Program-made: the position numbers and the translations under genes
DNA from: Clostridiales bacterium CCNA10
GTDB lineage: Bacteria > Bacillota > Clostridia > Oscillospirales > Oscillospiraceae
Reading direction: 5' to 3'
Assembly (NCBI GenBank): GCA_003573975.1
Contig: AP018533.1
Location: forward strand, 1,736,001-1,800,000
DNA: 64,000 nucleotides
In this document: positions 48,183 through 56,835 of the stretch, one piece after another
Layout of the letters: every line of letters starts with the position of its first letter
Numbering within the stretch: position 1 is the first letter of the stretch
Notes under the pieces: generated by a model
What the model was told of the DNA's origin: nothing
The model's database searches: none
What the model saw: the letters and a program-made list of their open reading frames with translations, nothing else

Positions 48183-48323
48183 ATGAAGCACATTCAGACT
48201 TTGAACGGCGCCACTCTGAAGGCCAGTGCGGCCAAGGGCGGCTGCGGCGAGTGCCAGACCTCTTGCCAGTCCGCTTGCAAGACTTCCTGCACGGTCGCCA
48301 ACCAGAAGTGCGAGAACCAGTAA
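48183..48323 (+). CDS. scfA: SCIFF ranthipeptide precursor
   Basis: The product has 46 residues with exactly six Cys in the C-terminal half (C-x2-C-x3-C-x3-C-x3-C-x6-C), the six-cysteines-in-forty-five signature. The N-terminal MKHIQTLNGATLKAS is the leader recognised by the maturase. The maturase forms thioether cross-links to non-alpha carbons. Members are nearly universal in Clostridia; the biological role is unsettled (signalling has been suggested). AGGAGG precedes the ATG. Confidence 0.95.
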   Translation: MKHIQTLNGATLKASAAKGGCGECQTSCQSACKTSCTVANQKCENQ

Positions 48324-48339
48324 TTTTTACGGTCGCTTG

Positions 48340-48368
48340 AAAAGGGCAGGTGTCAGCCTGCCCTTTTT
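48340..48368 (+). terminator. Attenuating terminator between scfA and scfB
   Basis: AAAGGGCAGG pairs with CCTGCCCTTT around TGTCAG, followed by TTT. It would make scfA transcripts more abundant than scfB, as expected for a precursor and its enzyme. Confidence 0.82.
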
Positions 48369-48421
48369 CATGCGCGAAACACCCCGCCCCGGATGGGCGG
48401 GCAGAAAGGAATTTGTTTGCC

Positions 48422-49846
48422 ATGATCCATACCTTTACCGCCCTGGGACAGTACCTGGTGGCGGATGTGAACAGCGGTGCGGTCCATGTGCTGGACCGGA
48501 TGAGTTATGATCTGCTCTCTCTGCTGGAGAAAGAGGAGACCATGGGGGAGACCTGCCCCCGTGAGATCCGTGAGCGGCTGACGCAGTATTCTGACCAGGA
48601 GGTGGATGAGACCTGGGAGGAGCTGCGGAGCCTTCAGGAGGCCGGCCTCCTGTTTTCCAGCGACGACTATCTGGACCCGGAGGCCGCCATGGAGCTGCCC
48701 AAGCAGGCCGTGGTCAAGGCCCTCTGCCTCCATGTCTCCCACGACTGCAACCTGCGCTGCCGGTATTGCTTCGCGTCCACCGGCGACTTCGGCACCGGCC
48801 ACCGCATGACCATGGACTTCGAGACCGCCAAGCAGGCCATCGACTGGGTGGTGAAAAAGTCTGGCAAGCGCCGGAACATCGAGGTGGACTTCTTCGGCGG
48901 TGAGCCCCTAATGGCCATGGATACTGTGAAAAAGACGGTGGAGTACGCCCGCTCTCTGGAGAAGGAGCATGACAAGGTGTTCCGATTCACCATCACCACA
49001 AACGGGATGCTCCTCAGTGACGAGAACATCGACTACATCAACCGGGAGATGTCCAACGTGGTGCTCTCTCTGGATGGCCGGAAGGACGTCAACGACCACA
49101 TGCGCCCCACCGCAGGCGGGAAGGGAAGCTATGACGTCATTGTTCCTAAATTTCAGAAGCTGGTGGCCGGACGCGGCACCAAGGACTACTATGCCCGGGG
49201 CACCTTTACCCGGGAAAACCTGGACTTTGCCCAGGATGTGATGCATCTGGCCTCTCTCGGCTTCCGCCATGTATCGGTGGAGCCGGCCAGTGGTCCTCTG
49301 GATGACCCCTTTGCCATCAAAGAGGAGGATCTGGACCAGGTTGATGCGGAGTACGAGAAGCTGGCCCGTGAGCTCATGGGCCGGAAGGATGTGAACTTCT
49401 TCCACTTTAATGTGGATCTGGCCCAGGGGCCCTGCGTCATCAAGCGCCTGCGGGGCTGCGGAGCGGGCTGCGAGTATGTGGCCATCACCCCGGACGGCGA
49501 CATTTACCCCTGCCACCAGTTTGTGGGGAAGGAGGAGTACCGCATGGGGAATGTGTTTGACGGCTCCTTCGACATGGACATCTCCGGCCAGTTTGCCAAG
49601 CAGAACATCTACACCCGTCCCGCCTGCCGGGAGTGCTGGGCGCGCTTTTATTGCAGCGGCGGCTGCTCCGCCTCCAACCTGCTGGTGAACGGTGACATAA
49701 GTCTGTCCAACGAGGTGGCCTGCAAAATGGAGCGGAAGCGTCTGGAGTGCGCCATTGCGCTGAAGGCCATCGCTGCCGGCATGGGGGAGACCGGAAATAC
49801 AAACCGTAATTATACAGATTGTAATCAATGCGAGTCCTGCCGGTAA
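48422..49846 (+). CDS. scfB: SCIFF maturase, radical SAM/SPASM enzyme
   Basis: The product has 474 residues. Residues ~1-90 are the RiPP recognition domain, ~100-300 the radical SAM domain with SHDCNLRCRYCFAS (CxxxCxxC for the AdoMet iron-sulphur cluster) and FFGGEPLM, and ~330-474 the SPASM region (CGAGCEY, CHQFVG, CRECWARFYCSGGC, CNQCESC) for auxiliary clusters. It forms thioethers in the ScfA peptide. ATG 48422 is chosen because the peptide before it lacks homology and GAAAGGA lies ahead; an ATG at 48350 is the alternative. Confidence 0.95.
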   Translation: MIHTFTALGQYLVADVNSGAVHVLDRMSYDLLSLLEKEETMGETCPREIRERLTQYSDQEVDETWEELRSLQEAGLLFSSDDYLDPEAAMELPKQAVVKALCLHVSHDCNLRCRYCFASTGDFGTGHRMTMDFETAKQAIDWVVKKSGKRRNIEVDFFGGEPLMAMDTVKKTVEYARSLEKEHDKVFRFTITTNGMLLSDENIDYINREMSNVVLSLDGRKDVNDHMRPTAGGKGSYDVIVPKFQKLVAGRGTKDYYARGTFTRENLDFAQDVMHLASLGFRHVSVEPASGPLDDPFAIKEEDLDQVDAEYEKLARELMGRKDVNFFHFNVDLAQGPCVIKRLRGCGAGCEYVAITPDGDIYPCHQFVGKEEYRMGNVFDGSFDMDISGQFAKQNIYTRPACRECWARFYCSGGCSASNLLVNGDISLSNEVACKMERKRLECAIALKAIAAGMGETGNTNRNYTDCNQCESCR

Positions 49847-49908
49847 ATTCGAAACCATTGATTTTTAACATTTTTCGAATGATTTTCACATAAATTCAAT
49901 ATTTCATC

Positions 49909-49950
49909 AAGAAAGAACGCCGCAGATTCCTGCGGCGTTCTTTCTTGGTT
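49909..49950. terminator. Bidirectional terminator after scfB
   Basis: AAGAAAGAACGCCGCAG pairs perfectly with CTGCGGCGTTCTTTCTT around ATTC. Both sides carry A/T runs. Confidence 0.9.
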
Positions 49951-50164
49951 TCTTGAATTTACATAACGCAATTTACATAATATATTTACAGAATTGACGA
50001 ATTTTATGAAAATGAAGAAAATCCCTTGCGTGAATGGAGCAGGCGCGATATAGTAATAGCAGAAAGAAAAATTTGCCTGCTCCTGTTTCACCATGGACAG
50101 GGCTGCGGGCCACGCGTCTATTTCCCGCTCCTGTCTCATAAGGTATATGGGAGAGGTGAGTGCC

Positions 50165-50785
50165 ATGAGCCAACGGGACGGAATGAGAGTGGAACAAGCA
50201 CTGGGCCGCCTGGGCCCGCTGGCCATCCTGGGGAGCGCCTTTCTGCTGGGCGGTCTCCTGGGGGCTGCACTGGTCAGTATGATCGCGCAGCCCGCGGCGG
50301 AAGCGCTGTCCGCCTATCTGCGGGATTATCTGACCGCTGGGCAGGCAGGTAAAGTGGCCGTGGGCTTCTGGCCTATGCTGTGGGAGCAGGGACGGTTTTT
50401 CTTTGGGGTCTGCGTTCTGGGGCTCACGGCCCTGGGTACAGTGGGGATCCCCGTCCTCTTCGGGGCGCGGGGATTTTTGTTTGCCTTTTCGGTGGCGGGC
50501 TTCTGCCGGGCCTTCGGTCCGGTTGGGCTGGGACCGGCCCTGTTCCTTTTCGGCCTTCCCGCCTTTCTCTGGGGGCCTATCCTGTTTCTGGCGGGGACCC
50601 AGAGCATGGAGGGTTCCGTAAGCCTGTTTCGACGGGCAATGGGGGGCGGGAGAGAGCCGCTTCCCTTCGGGCCGCTCTATTGGGAGCGTCTGGCCCTCTG
50701 GGGACTGGGGCTGTTCCTGTGTGTTGTGCTGGAATTTCTGGCCGCGCCCGCGCTGCTGTCTGCCTCAGCCCGGTTTGTGCTATAA
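50165..50785 (+). CDS. spoIIM: Stage II sporulation protein M family
   Basis: The product has 206 residues with five or six hydrophobic helices, close to the family's length. SpoIIM is part of the SpoIID-SpoIIM-SpoIIP membrane complex that drives engulfment during sporulation. ATG 50165 follows GAGAGGTG; an earlier in-frame ATG lacks a site. Clostridia often place spoIIM before xerD, as here, which supports the call. Confidence 0.78.
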   Translation: MSQRDGMRVEQALGRLGPLAILGSAFLLGGLLGAALVSMIAQPAAEALSAYLRDYLTAGQAGKVAVGFWPMLWEQGRFFFGVCVLGLTALGTVGIPVLFGARGFLFAFSVAGFCRAFGPVGLGPALFLFGLPAFLWGPILFLAGTQSMEGSVSLFRRAMGGGREPLPFGPLYWERLALWGLGLFLCVVLEFLAAPALLSASARFVL

Positions 50786-50815
50786 TTGGAATCAATATGT
50801 GAGGGAGTTGTCTGT

Positions 50816-51697
50816 GTGTCTGAACTGCTGGACCTCTATGAGGACTATCTGAGAACAGAAAAAAAGGCGTCGGCCAACACGATCAGCTCCTATCTGCGGG
50901 ATATGCATCAGTTCGAGGCCACTATGCTGGAGCAGGAGCTGGAGCTCACTGAGGTGCTGACCCAGGAGGTGGAGCACTACGCCGCCGGGCTGACCCGGAA
51001 GGGCCGCTCCGCTGCCACGGTGACCCGCTCCATCGCATCCATCAAATCCTTTTACAACTGCATGATCGCCCTGGGGATCATGGACCACAACCCGGCTAAA
51101 GGGGTGGCCCCGGCCAAGGTGGAGCGGAAGCTGCCCCAGATCCTGACAGGTAAAGAGGTGGAGCTGCTTCTGGAGCAGCCGGAGTGCACCGATTTGAAAG
51201 GCTATCGGGACCGGGCCATGCTGGAGCTGCTGTACGCCACTGGCATTCGGGTCAGTGAGCTGATCGCCCTGGACGTGGATGATTTGAATCTGTCCGCCGG
51301 GGTGCTGCGCTGCGCCAGTAAGGGAAAGGAGCGCGTCATCCCCCTATATCAAACGGCGGTGCGGGCTTTGAGCGAATATCTGCACCGGGTGCGCCCCCAG
51401 CTGGTGGAGTCCCCCAGCGAGACAGCCCTCTTCGTCAACATGAGCGGAGACCGCATGAGCCGCCAGGGCTTTTGGAAGCTCATTAAGTACTATCAGGAAA
51501 AGGCGGGGATCGAAAAGGACATCACGCCCCATACCCTCCGCCACTCCTTTGCCGCCCATCTGCTGGAGAACGGGGCGGATCTGCGCTCCATCCAGGAGAT
51601 GCTGGGCCATGCGGATATCTCCTCCACCCAGATCTATTCCAGGCTGCTGAATCAGAAGCTCAGGGACGTCTACCACAAGGCCCATCCCAGGGCGTGA
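50816..51697 (+). CDS. xerD: Site-specific tyrosine recombinase XerD
   Basis: The product has 293 residues from GTG 50816, behind GAGGGAG. The N-terminal SAM-like domain (~1-85) is followed by the catalytic domain with Arg (GIRVSELIALDVDD), Lys (CASKGKER), HTLRHSF, GHADISSTQIYS with the active-site Tyr. It resolves chromosome dimers at dif with XerC or alone. It is chromosomal and follows spoIIM, so it is not the prophage integrase. Confidence 0.92.
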   Translation: MSELLDLYEDYLRTEKKASANTISSYLRDMHQFEATMLEQELELTEVLTQEVEHYAAGLTRKGRSAATVTRSIASIKSFYNCMIALGIMDHNPAKGVAPAKVERKLPQILTGKEVELLLEQPECTDLKGYRDRAMLELLYATGIRVSELIALDVDDLNLSAGVLRCASKGKERVIPLYQTAVRALSEYLHRVRPQLVESPSETALFVNMSGDRMSRQGFWKLIKYYQEKAGIEKDITPHTLRHSFAAHLLENGADLRSIQEMLGHADISSTQIYSRLLNQKLRDVYHKAHPRA

Positions 51698-51797
51698 CGA
51701 CTGCCGCTGTGCTTCAGGGGTGTGAGATCGTGGGTTGACAAGAGATGCACCCCTGTGATATAGTCCCAGCAGAACACATTAGAGAGGAGGCGGAACG

Positions 51798-51818
51798 ATG
51801 CGCAATACCGCTTGCTGA
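51798..51818 (+). CDS. Leader peptide MRNTAC
   Basis: A six-residue ORF with a near-perfect ribosome site (AGAGGAGG, 7-bp spacing) and a stop immediately after the Cys codon. Its size and place ahead of a terminator and an ABC-F gene fit a drug-sensing leader peptide. Confidence 0.65.
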   Translation: MRNTAC

Positions 51819-51952
51819 GGCATGATAGAAGAAAGAGAGGGTCCAACGGGCCCTATTCTGTCATGCCGCCGCGAGAGGGTATTGTCCATTCCGCCGTCTG
51901 ATCGTCGTATCTGCGCCCCCGGTCTCTTGACCGGTGGGCGTCCTGTCGGTCT

Positions 51953-51989
51953 GCCGCAAGGAAGGATGATCCTTCTTTGCGGCTTTTTT
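51953..51989 (+). terminator. Attenuator terminator of the ABC-F leader
   Basis: A 14-bp stem with a TGA loop and a TTTTTT tail, 31 bp before the ABC-F gene start. Confidence 0.85.
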
Positions 51990-52019
51990 GTGGAACAAAC
52001 ATAGAACAGACAGGAGGGT

Positions 52020-53516
52020 ATGACGATGTCACAGATCACCATTCAAGATCTTTCCTTTACCTATGAGGGGGACCACGTCCCCGTCTTTCAGCACCTGGAC
52101 CTTCAGCTGGACACCCGCTGGAAACTGGGGCTTGTGGGCCGCAATGGCCGGGGCAAGACAACTCTGCTCCGTCTGCTGGAGGGGAGCCTGTCCGGCGGCG
52201 GAGTCCTCACCCGGCCAGACCGCACCATCTATTTTCCACGCCTGGTGGCGGAGCCGGAGCGGCCGGCCCGGGAGATCCTGCTGGAAGGGATCCCGTGGGA
52301 GGAGGAGTGGATGCTCCTGCGGGAGCTGAACCGCCTGGGGCTGGACGAGGACATTCTGGACCGCCCGTTTTCCTCCCTCAGCGGCGGAGAGCAGACCCGG
52401 GCCGGGCTGGCCCGGCTGTTCTGCCAGGAAGACGGGTACCCCATGCTGGACGAGCCTACCAACCACCTGGATGAGGCCGGACGCACCCTCACAGCCCGGT
52501 ACCTCCGGGGGCTGGACCGCGGCTTCCTTCTGGTGTCCCACGACAGGGCCTTTCTGGATGCCTGCACCGACCACACGCTGGCTCTGAACCGCACTGGCCC
52601 TGAGCTGGTCCAGGGGAACTTTTCCGTCTGGTACCAGGAAAAAGAGCGCAGGGACCGGCGGGAGACCGCGCGAAATGAGGCCCTGCGGGGAGAGATCCGC
52701 CGCCTGGAGCAGGCGTCCCGCCGGACCTCCCTCTGGTCCGACCGGGTGGAGCAGAGCAAGTATGGCAGCCGAAATTCCGGACTGCGTCCGGACCGGGGCT
52801 ACTTGGGGCACAAGTCCGCAAAGCTGATGCAGAGGGCAAAGAATCTGGAGACCCGCCAACAGAGGGCCATCCAGGAAAAGACCGCGCTGCTTCAGGATGT
52901 GGAGCGGGCGGACAGTCTGAAGCTGTGCCCCCTTCGGCACCACAGCCAGCGGCTTCTGGAGGGCCGTGACCTGGTGGTCCTCCACGACGGAAGGCCGGCA
53001 AACTTCCCGGTCCGCTTCACACTGGAGCATGGTCAGCGGCTGTGCCTGAGCGGCGGCAACGGAAGCGGAAAGACCAGTCTGCTCCGCCTGGTTCTGGGAG
53101 AAGAGCCGGAGCACATTGGGAGCCTTTGGCGGGCCTCCGGGCTCACCATCTCCTATGTTCCCCAGAGGGCGGACCGGCTCTGCGGCTTCCCAGCTGCCCT
53201 GGCGGAGGAGCAGGGCCTGGACCGCACCCAATTTTTTACTGTCCTGCGGAAGCTGGATTTTTCCCGGCTCATGCTGGAGCGGGATATGACGGAGTACAGC
53301 GCGGGCCAGCAGAAGAAGCTCCTGCTGGCCGCAAGCCTGTGCCAGAGCGCACACCTCTATGTGTGGGACGAGCCGCTGAACTATATCGACCTGTTTTCCC
53401 GCATCCAGCTGGAGGAACTGATTTTAGAATATCAGCCTACGATGCTTCTGGTGGAGCATGACCGCACCTTCTGCCGCCGGGTGGGAACAGACTTCCTTTT
53501 GCTGGATGCTGAGTGA
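52020..53516 (+). CDS. ABC-F ribosomal protection protein (Lsa/Vga-like group)
   Basis: The 498-residue protein has two ATPase domains and no membrane spans. Domain 1: Walker A GLVGRNGRGKTTLL, signature LSGGEQTRAGLAR, Walker B PMLDEPTNHLD. Domain 2: SGGNGSGKTSLLRL, YSAGQQKKLLLAAS, VWDEPLNYIDLFSR. The DEPLNYID form of domain 2 is typical of the antibiotic-resistance ABC-F branch. These proteins displace lincosamides, pleuromutilins or streptogramins from ribosomes; the spectrum is not readable here. The leader upstream supports drug-inducible expression. Confidence 0.88.
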   Translation: MTMSQITIQDLSFTYEGDHVPVFQHLDLQLDTRWKLGLVGRNGRGKTTLLRLLEGSLSGGGVLTRPDRTIYFPRLVAEPERPAREILLEGIPWEEEWMLLRELNRLGLDEDILDRPFSSLSGGEQTRAGLARLFCQEDGYPMLDEPTNHLDEAGRTLTARYLRGLDRGFLLVSHDRAFLDACTDHTLALNRTGPELVQGNFSVWYQEKERRDRRETARNEALRGEIRRLEQASRRTSLWSDRVEQSKYGSRNSGLRPDRGYLGHKSAKLMQRAKNLETRQQRAIQEKTALLQDVERADSLKLCPLRHHSQRLLEGRDLVVLHDGRPANFPVRFTLEHGQRLCLSGGNGSGKTSLLRLVLGEEPEHIGSLWRASGLTISYVPQRADRLCGFPAALAEEQGLDRTQFFTVLRKLDFSRLMLERDMTEYSAGQQKKLLLAASLCQSAHLYVWDEPLNYIDLFSRIQLEELILEYQPTMLLVEHDRTFCRRVGTDFLLLDAE

Positions 53517-53541
53517 GGGACTTGAGAGGACCCCATGATAG

Positions 53542-53587
53542 AACCAGGCCAGGGAGGGCGTATTGCACCCTCCCTGGCCTGGTTTAG
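53542..53587. terminator. Bidirectional terminator
   Basis: A 17-bp perfect inverted repeat (AACCAGGCCAGGGAGGG with its complement) and a 9-base loop lie between the ABC-F gene and the convergent YbaK-like gene. Confidence 0.88.
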
Positions 53588-53617
53588 TTAAAAGTAAAAG
53601 CGAAAAAGACAGATCCG

Positions 53618-54106
53618 TCAGACTCCGCTATCCTCCGTCTGCCAGCCCTTGCACACATCGATCCAGCCCTCACAGTGGGAATATTCCGTCAGCTCGTCAC
53701 AGGTGAGCTCGATGGCAGAGTTGGAACTGCCCGCCGCGGGGAACACGGTACCAAAACGCTTTAGGGACACATCCAGATAGGTCCGCACCCCCTCCGGATT
53801 GGCGAAGGGACACACACCGCCCACCGTGTGGCCGGTCATCTCCCGGGCCTGCTCCTGGGTGAGCATCTTGGCCTTGGTGTGGAAGAAGTGCTTATATTTG
53901 CTGTTGTCGATCTTGGCGTCCCCGGCGGCTACGATGAGCACACAACCGTCATTCACCAGGAAGGACAGCGTCTTGGCGATGCGGGCGGGGATGACCCCCA
54001 CCGCCTGAGCGGCCAGCTCCACAGTGGCGCTGGAGACGGGAAACTCTAAAATGTCTCCCTCCCGGCCCAGAGGGCGGAAGTAGTCCCGCACTCTCTCGAT
54101 GGACAT
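53618..54106 (-). CDS. YbaK/aminoacyl-tRNA deacylase-like protein
   Basis: The product has 162 residues. The KTLSFLVNDGCVLIVAAGDA segment, the Lys-bearing KYKHFF helix and GHTVGGVCPFANPEGVRTYL match the YbaK/ProX editing-domain fold. It hydrolyses mischarged aminoacyl-tRNAs in characterised members. It sits last in the minus-strand block, 3 bp after the thioesterase gene. Confidence 0.85.
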   Translation of the reverse strand: MSIERVRDYFRPLGREGDILEFPVSSATVELAAQAVGVIPARIAKTLSFLVNDGCVLIVAAGDAKIDNSKYKHFFHTKAKMLTQEQAREMTGHTVGGVCPFANPEGVRTYLDVSLKRFGTVFPAAGSSNSAIELTCDELTEYSHCEGWIDVCKGWQTEDSGV

Positions 54107-54109
54107 TCC

Positions 54110-54511
54110 TCAGCCCTCCAGCTTTTTGGAGGTCTTGGACAGGAAGCGCTCATCGGTGATGATAAAGCGCTCATGGGTGCCCTGGCCGATCAGGCCCTTC
54201 TCGTCGTAGGCGGCCACCTTCAGCTCGATACGCTTGCCGTCCACCAGGGTGATCTCACTCTCGGCCCACACCTTGATGCCGACAGGGGAGGCGGAGTCGT
54301 GGCTCACACACAGCTTGGTGCCCACGGTGCTCTGGCCGGGCTCCAGGTGTGGGGCGATGGACTTCCAGGAGGCCTCCTCCATCAGGGCGCACATAAACGG
54401 GGTGCCAAAGACGGGCAGAGCGCCGGAGCAGGCGGCCTGGGCGGTATTCGCCTGGCTCACCACAGTCTCGGCGCGGCCCTTCATTCCAACTTCAATGGAC
54501 ATATCGGTCAT
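54110..54511 (-). CDS. Hotdog-fold thioesterase
   Basis: The product has 133 residues. Landmarks GTPFMCALMEEASW and STVGTKLCVSHDSASPVG, with the Glu and His expected in the active site, match FlK-like thioesterases that hydrolyse acyl-CoA or acyl-ACP. The substrate is unknown. Confidence 0.82.
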   Translation of the reverse strand: MTDMSIEVGMKGRAETVVSQANTAQAACSGALPVFGTPFMCALMEEASWKSIAPHLEPGQSTVGTKLCVSHDSASPVGIKVWAESEITLVDGKRIELKVAAYDEKGLIGQGTHERFIITDERFLSKTSKKLEG

Positions 54512-54577
54512 TTCTCCTTTGTTGATTCCATTTGTCCCGTCGGGACAAGTTATTTTACTCCTCTTTTCAACAAAAAG

Positions 54578-55858
54578 CTAGTCTCCTGTCCGAATTTCGT
54601 ACAGCGAGTTGAGGACTGCCCAGTTCTGTGGGAAGGGGCGCATCAGATTCCAGTAGCCCACGCCGTACAGCTCCAGCTCCGCGGCCAGGGCCAGCTTGGA
54701 GCGGATGCTCCTAGCGTCCTCGAACCAGACCTCATGCTCCTGCCCCTGTCCGTCCACATAGCGGAACCACGGGGCCTGCGCCCTGGGGTCGAAGCGGATG
54801 GCGGCGTAGTGCCGGGCGGCCAGGGCGACGGCCTCCGGATTGGACAGGGAGCGGGCCTGGCTTCCCTGTGGCGCGGAGAGGAGCCAGTCGTAGCCGTAGT
54901 TGGGGATGCCCAGCCAGATTTTTTCCGCCGGGACCTCTGTAAGGGCATACTCCGCCACACGCCGCACCTGATCCAGAGGGGCCACCGCCATAGGAGGGCC
55001 GAAGGCGTAGCCCCACTCGTAGGTCATCAGGAGGACCCCGTCCGCCGCTTCCCCCAGGCCGCGGTAATCATGGCCCTGGTACAGTTCTCCCTGCTGACAG
55101 GCGGAGGTTTTGGGCGCCAGGGCGGCCAGCAGGGGATACCCCAGGGGCTCCAGACGCTCCCGCAGTAGGAAGAGGAATCGGACATAGTTTTGGGCGTCCT
55201 CGGGGAAGATGGACTCCAGATCTACATCGATCCCGCGGTACCCATTTCGGTGCAGGAGTTCCATCAAATGATCCGCCAGGCGTGTCCGGGCCTCTGGGCT
55301 GGACAGAAGGGCATGGGCCAGCTCGCCGGAGAAGCTGTCCGCCTCCGTGAGGTTGGCCAGGTGTAGCAGGGGACGGACCCCCATGACCTGGGCCGCCGCC
55401 ACCATGGCGTTGTCCGACAGAGGGATCAGATCCCCGCGGACGGTGGGCCGGTAGGTGAAGGGGGCGAGGCTGCTGAGGAAAGGGAGGGTCCGCTGGAGCA
55501 GGGCGGGGGCGATGTTTGGATAGGCATATCCGTTCACGGAGAGCACGCCCTGTTTTTCCTGCTGATAGGTGAGGACCAGCTCCTGTCCGGGGTAGATCCG
55601 GTCGCCCCCCTCCAGGCCGGGGTTGTTGCGCAGCAGCTGCCGCAGCGGGACCCCGGCGTTCCGGGCGATGGAAAACAACGTGTCACCGGACCGGACGGTA
55701 TAGGTGGAACGGGGATACTGGATCACCAGCGTCTGCCCCACTACCAACTGGGAAGGATCTGGAAGCTGATTGTCCTGGATGAGCCGGGACATGGGGACGC
55801 CGTACTGATAGGCCAGTTCATACAGGGTGTCTCCCGGCCGAACCACATGGATATCCAT
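54578..55858 (-). CDS. LysM-GH18 spore cortex-type hydrolase (SleL/YaaH-like)
   Basis: The product has 426 residues from ATG 55858, behind AAAGGAG; a start nine codons upstream lacks a site. Two LysM repeats (~2-47 and ~52-97) precede a glycosyl hydrolase 18 barrel with the catalytic GYRGIDVDLESI. SleL/YaaH N-acetylglucosaminidases degrade spore cortex during germination, and the LysM repeats bind spore peptidoglycan. No secretion signal is visible, as for several spore-coat-associated members. Confidence 0.87.
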   Translation of the reverse strand: MDIHVVRPGDTLYELAYQYGVPMSRLIQDNQLPDPSQLVVGQTLVIQYPRSTYTVRSGDTLFSIARNAGVPLRQLLRNNPGLEGGDRIYPGQELVLTYQQEKQGVLSVNGYAYPNIAPALLQRTLPFLSSLAPFTYRPTVRGDLIPLSDNAMVAAAQVMGVRPLLHLANLTEADSFSGELAHALLSSPEARTRLADHLMELLHRNGYRGIDVDLESIFPEDAQNYVRFLFLLRERLEPLGYPLLAALAPKTSACQQGELYQGHDYRGLGEAADGVLLMTYEWGYAFGPPMAVAPLDQVRRVAEYALTEVPAEKIWLGIPNYGYDWLLSAPQGSQARSLSNPEAVALAARHYAAIRFDPRAQAPWFRYVDGQGQEHEVWFEDARSIRSKLALAAELELYGVGYWNLMRPFPQNWAVLNSLYEIRTGD

Positions 55859-55881
55859 AAAAAACTCCTTTCCAGCGGATT

Positions 55882-56622
55882 TCAAATCAATGTGATGAAA
55901 TCCTGCCTGGCGTAACCCACTGTTCCGTAGTAGTCCACCAGATACCAGTCCCCAGTGCTGTTCCGAACGGTCAGTGGCGCACCGTCAGGGGCCTGGACCA
56001 GGATGGGGGCGTCCAGCTCCGGCCGGGCCCGGATGTTCAGTACTCCCCAGTCCACGTCCACCTGCCCGGAGCGGCTGGGCTGCGGCAGCAGAAATGGGAT
56101 GTCAAAGTAGTCGGTCAGAGAGATGACCAGATTTTTGGCCACCGCGTCCAGGCTGCTTTTGATCCACGCCGCGTCCTCCGGATTGTCGTGGTAGCCCAGC
56201 TCCAAAAAGGCGGAGGGAGCCCGGACCCGGCGCACTTCTCCCAAAGTGGTGGTGGGCTGGGCCTGGACCAGTTCTGGAAGGGGATAGATCTCCTTCAGAT
56301 TGTTGGCGATAATGGTGGCAGCCCGCTCTCCCTCCTGACTGCCCGGATAATAGAACACCAGGATCCCCCGCACCTGGCCGTACTGCCCCTCCGGCGCGGC
56401 GTTGGAGTGCAGGGCCAGATGGAGGTCGTAGTTCCCCCTGTTGGAGGCGGCGATGGAGGATGCGGCTGTCATCTCCGGGGTGTTTCGGACGTACCGGATG
56501 CCGGAGGCATCCAGGTAGGGGACCATTTTGTCCGCCAGCAGGTTCATATACTGCTCCTCAGTGCCGCCGTTGACGTATTCGTTTTTCTCCTGGGTGGAAG
56601 GAGAGAGATAGATGATTGGCAT
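55882..56622 (-). CDS. N-acetylmuramoyl-L-alanine amidase (Amidase_3) with SH3 tail
   Basis: The product has 246 residues. Residues ~1-165 match Amidase_3 (IIYLSPSTQ, DLHLALHSNAA, FLELGYHDNPED with zinc and catalytic Glu residues). Residues ~180-246 form an SH3b-like domain (VLNIRARPELDAPILV). No signal peptide. It is placed 24 bp ahead of the SleL-like gene in the same orientation. A spore or cortex role, CwlD-like, is likely. Confidence 0.82.
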   Translation of the reverse strand: MPIIYLSPSTQEKNEYVNGGTEEQYMNLLADKMVPYLDASGIRYVRNTPEMTAASSIAASNRGNYDLHLALHSNAAPEGQYGQVRGILVFYYPGSQEGERAATIIANNLKEIYPLPELVQAQPTTTLGEVRRVRAPSAFLELGYHDNPEDAAWIKSSLDAVAKNLVISLTDYFDIPFLLPQPSRSGQVDVDWGVLNIRARPELDAPILVQAPDGAPLTVRNSTGDWYLVDYYGTVGYARQDFITLI

Positions 56623-56729
56623 AAGTTACAATACCTCCCGTTTGTTTGTATCCTATGCCAGGGAGCGGGCTTCGGTGCCCCGGATGCCGGCGCCTTGCGG
56701 ATCCTGTGTAAAAAAATGGGCTCAGGGGC

Positions 56730-56774
56730 TTGACAAAATGAGATGACAGCTGTAACCTAAGCACATAGGTTACA
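56730..56774 (+). promoter_or_regulatory. BlaI operator and promoter
   Basis: TTGACA (56730-56735) is followed by the perfect palindrome TGTAACCTA-AGCACA-TAGGTTACA (56751-56774) covering the expected -10. This is the usual layout of an autoregulated BlaI/MecI operator. Its inner ACCTA-N6-TAGGT is the same as that of the phage operators. Confidence 0.78.
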
Positions 56775-56835
56775 ATTGTCGCCCATTCGGGCCGAGGGAC
56801 CCTGAGCATGGGGGAATTTTCAGGAGGGATCAGAC

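Larger units (their letters stand above)
51750..51989 (+). promoter_or_regulatory. Ribosome-mediated attenuation leader of the ABC-F gene
   Basis: TTGACA and TATAGT (51735-51764) precede a ~250-base leader. It holds a six-codon leader peptide (51798-51818), a CCGGTC / GACCGG hairpin near 51,920 and a terminator GCCGCAAG-GAAGGA / TCCTTC-TTTGCGGC plus six T at 51953-51989. Drug stalling on the leader peptide would favour an antiterminated fold and switch on the downstream gene, as known for other ABC-F resistance genes. Confidence 0.7.

Noticed and set aside
50816-51697. Tyrosine recombinase as prophage integrase
   Set aside because: It follows spoIIM in the host block, 4.7 kb beyond the prophage edge, and has a XerD-like sequence; it is chromosomal.
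51822-52004. Sixty-codon open frame between the leader peptide and the ABC-F gene
   Set aside because: It runs through the attenuator terminator and has no ribosome site; best read as untranslated leader.
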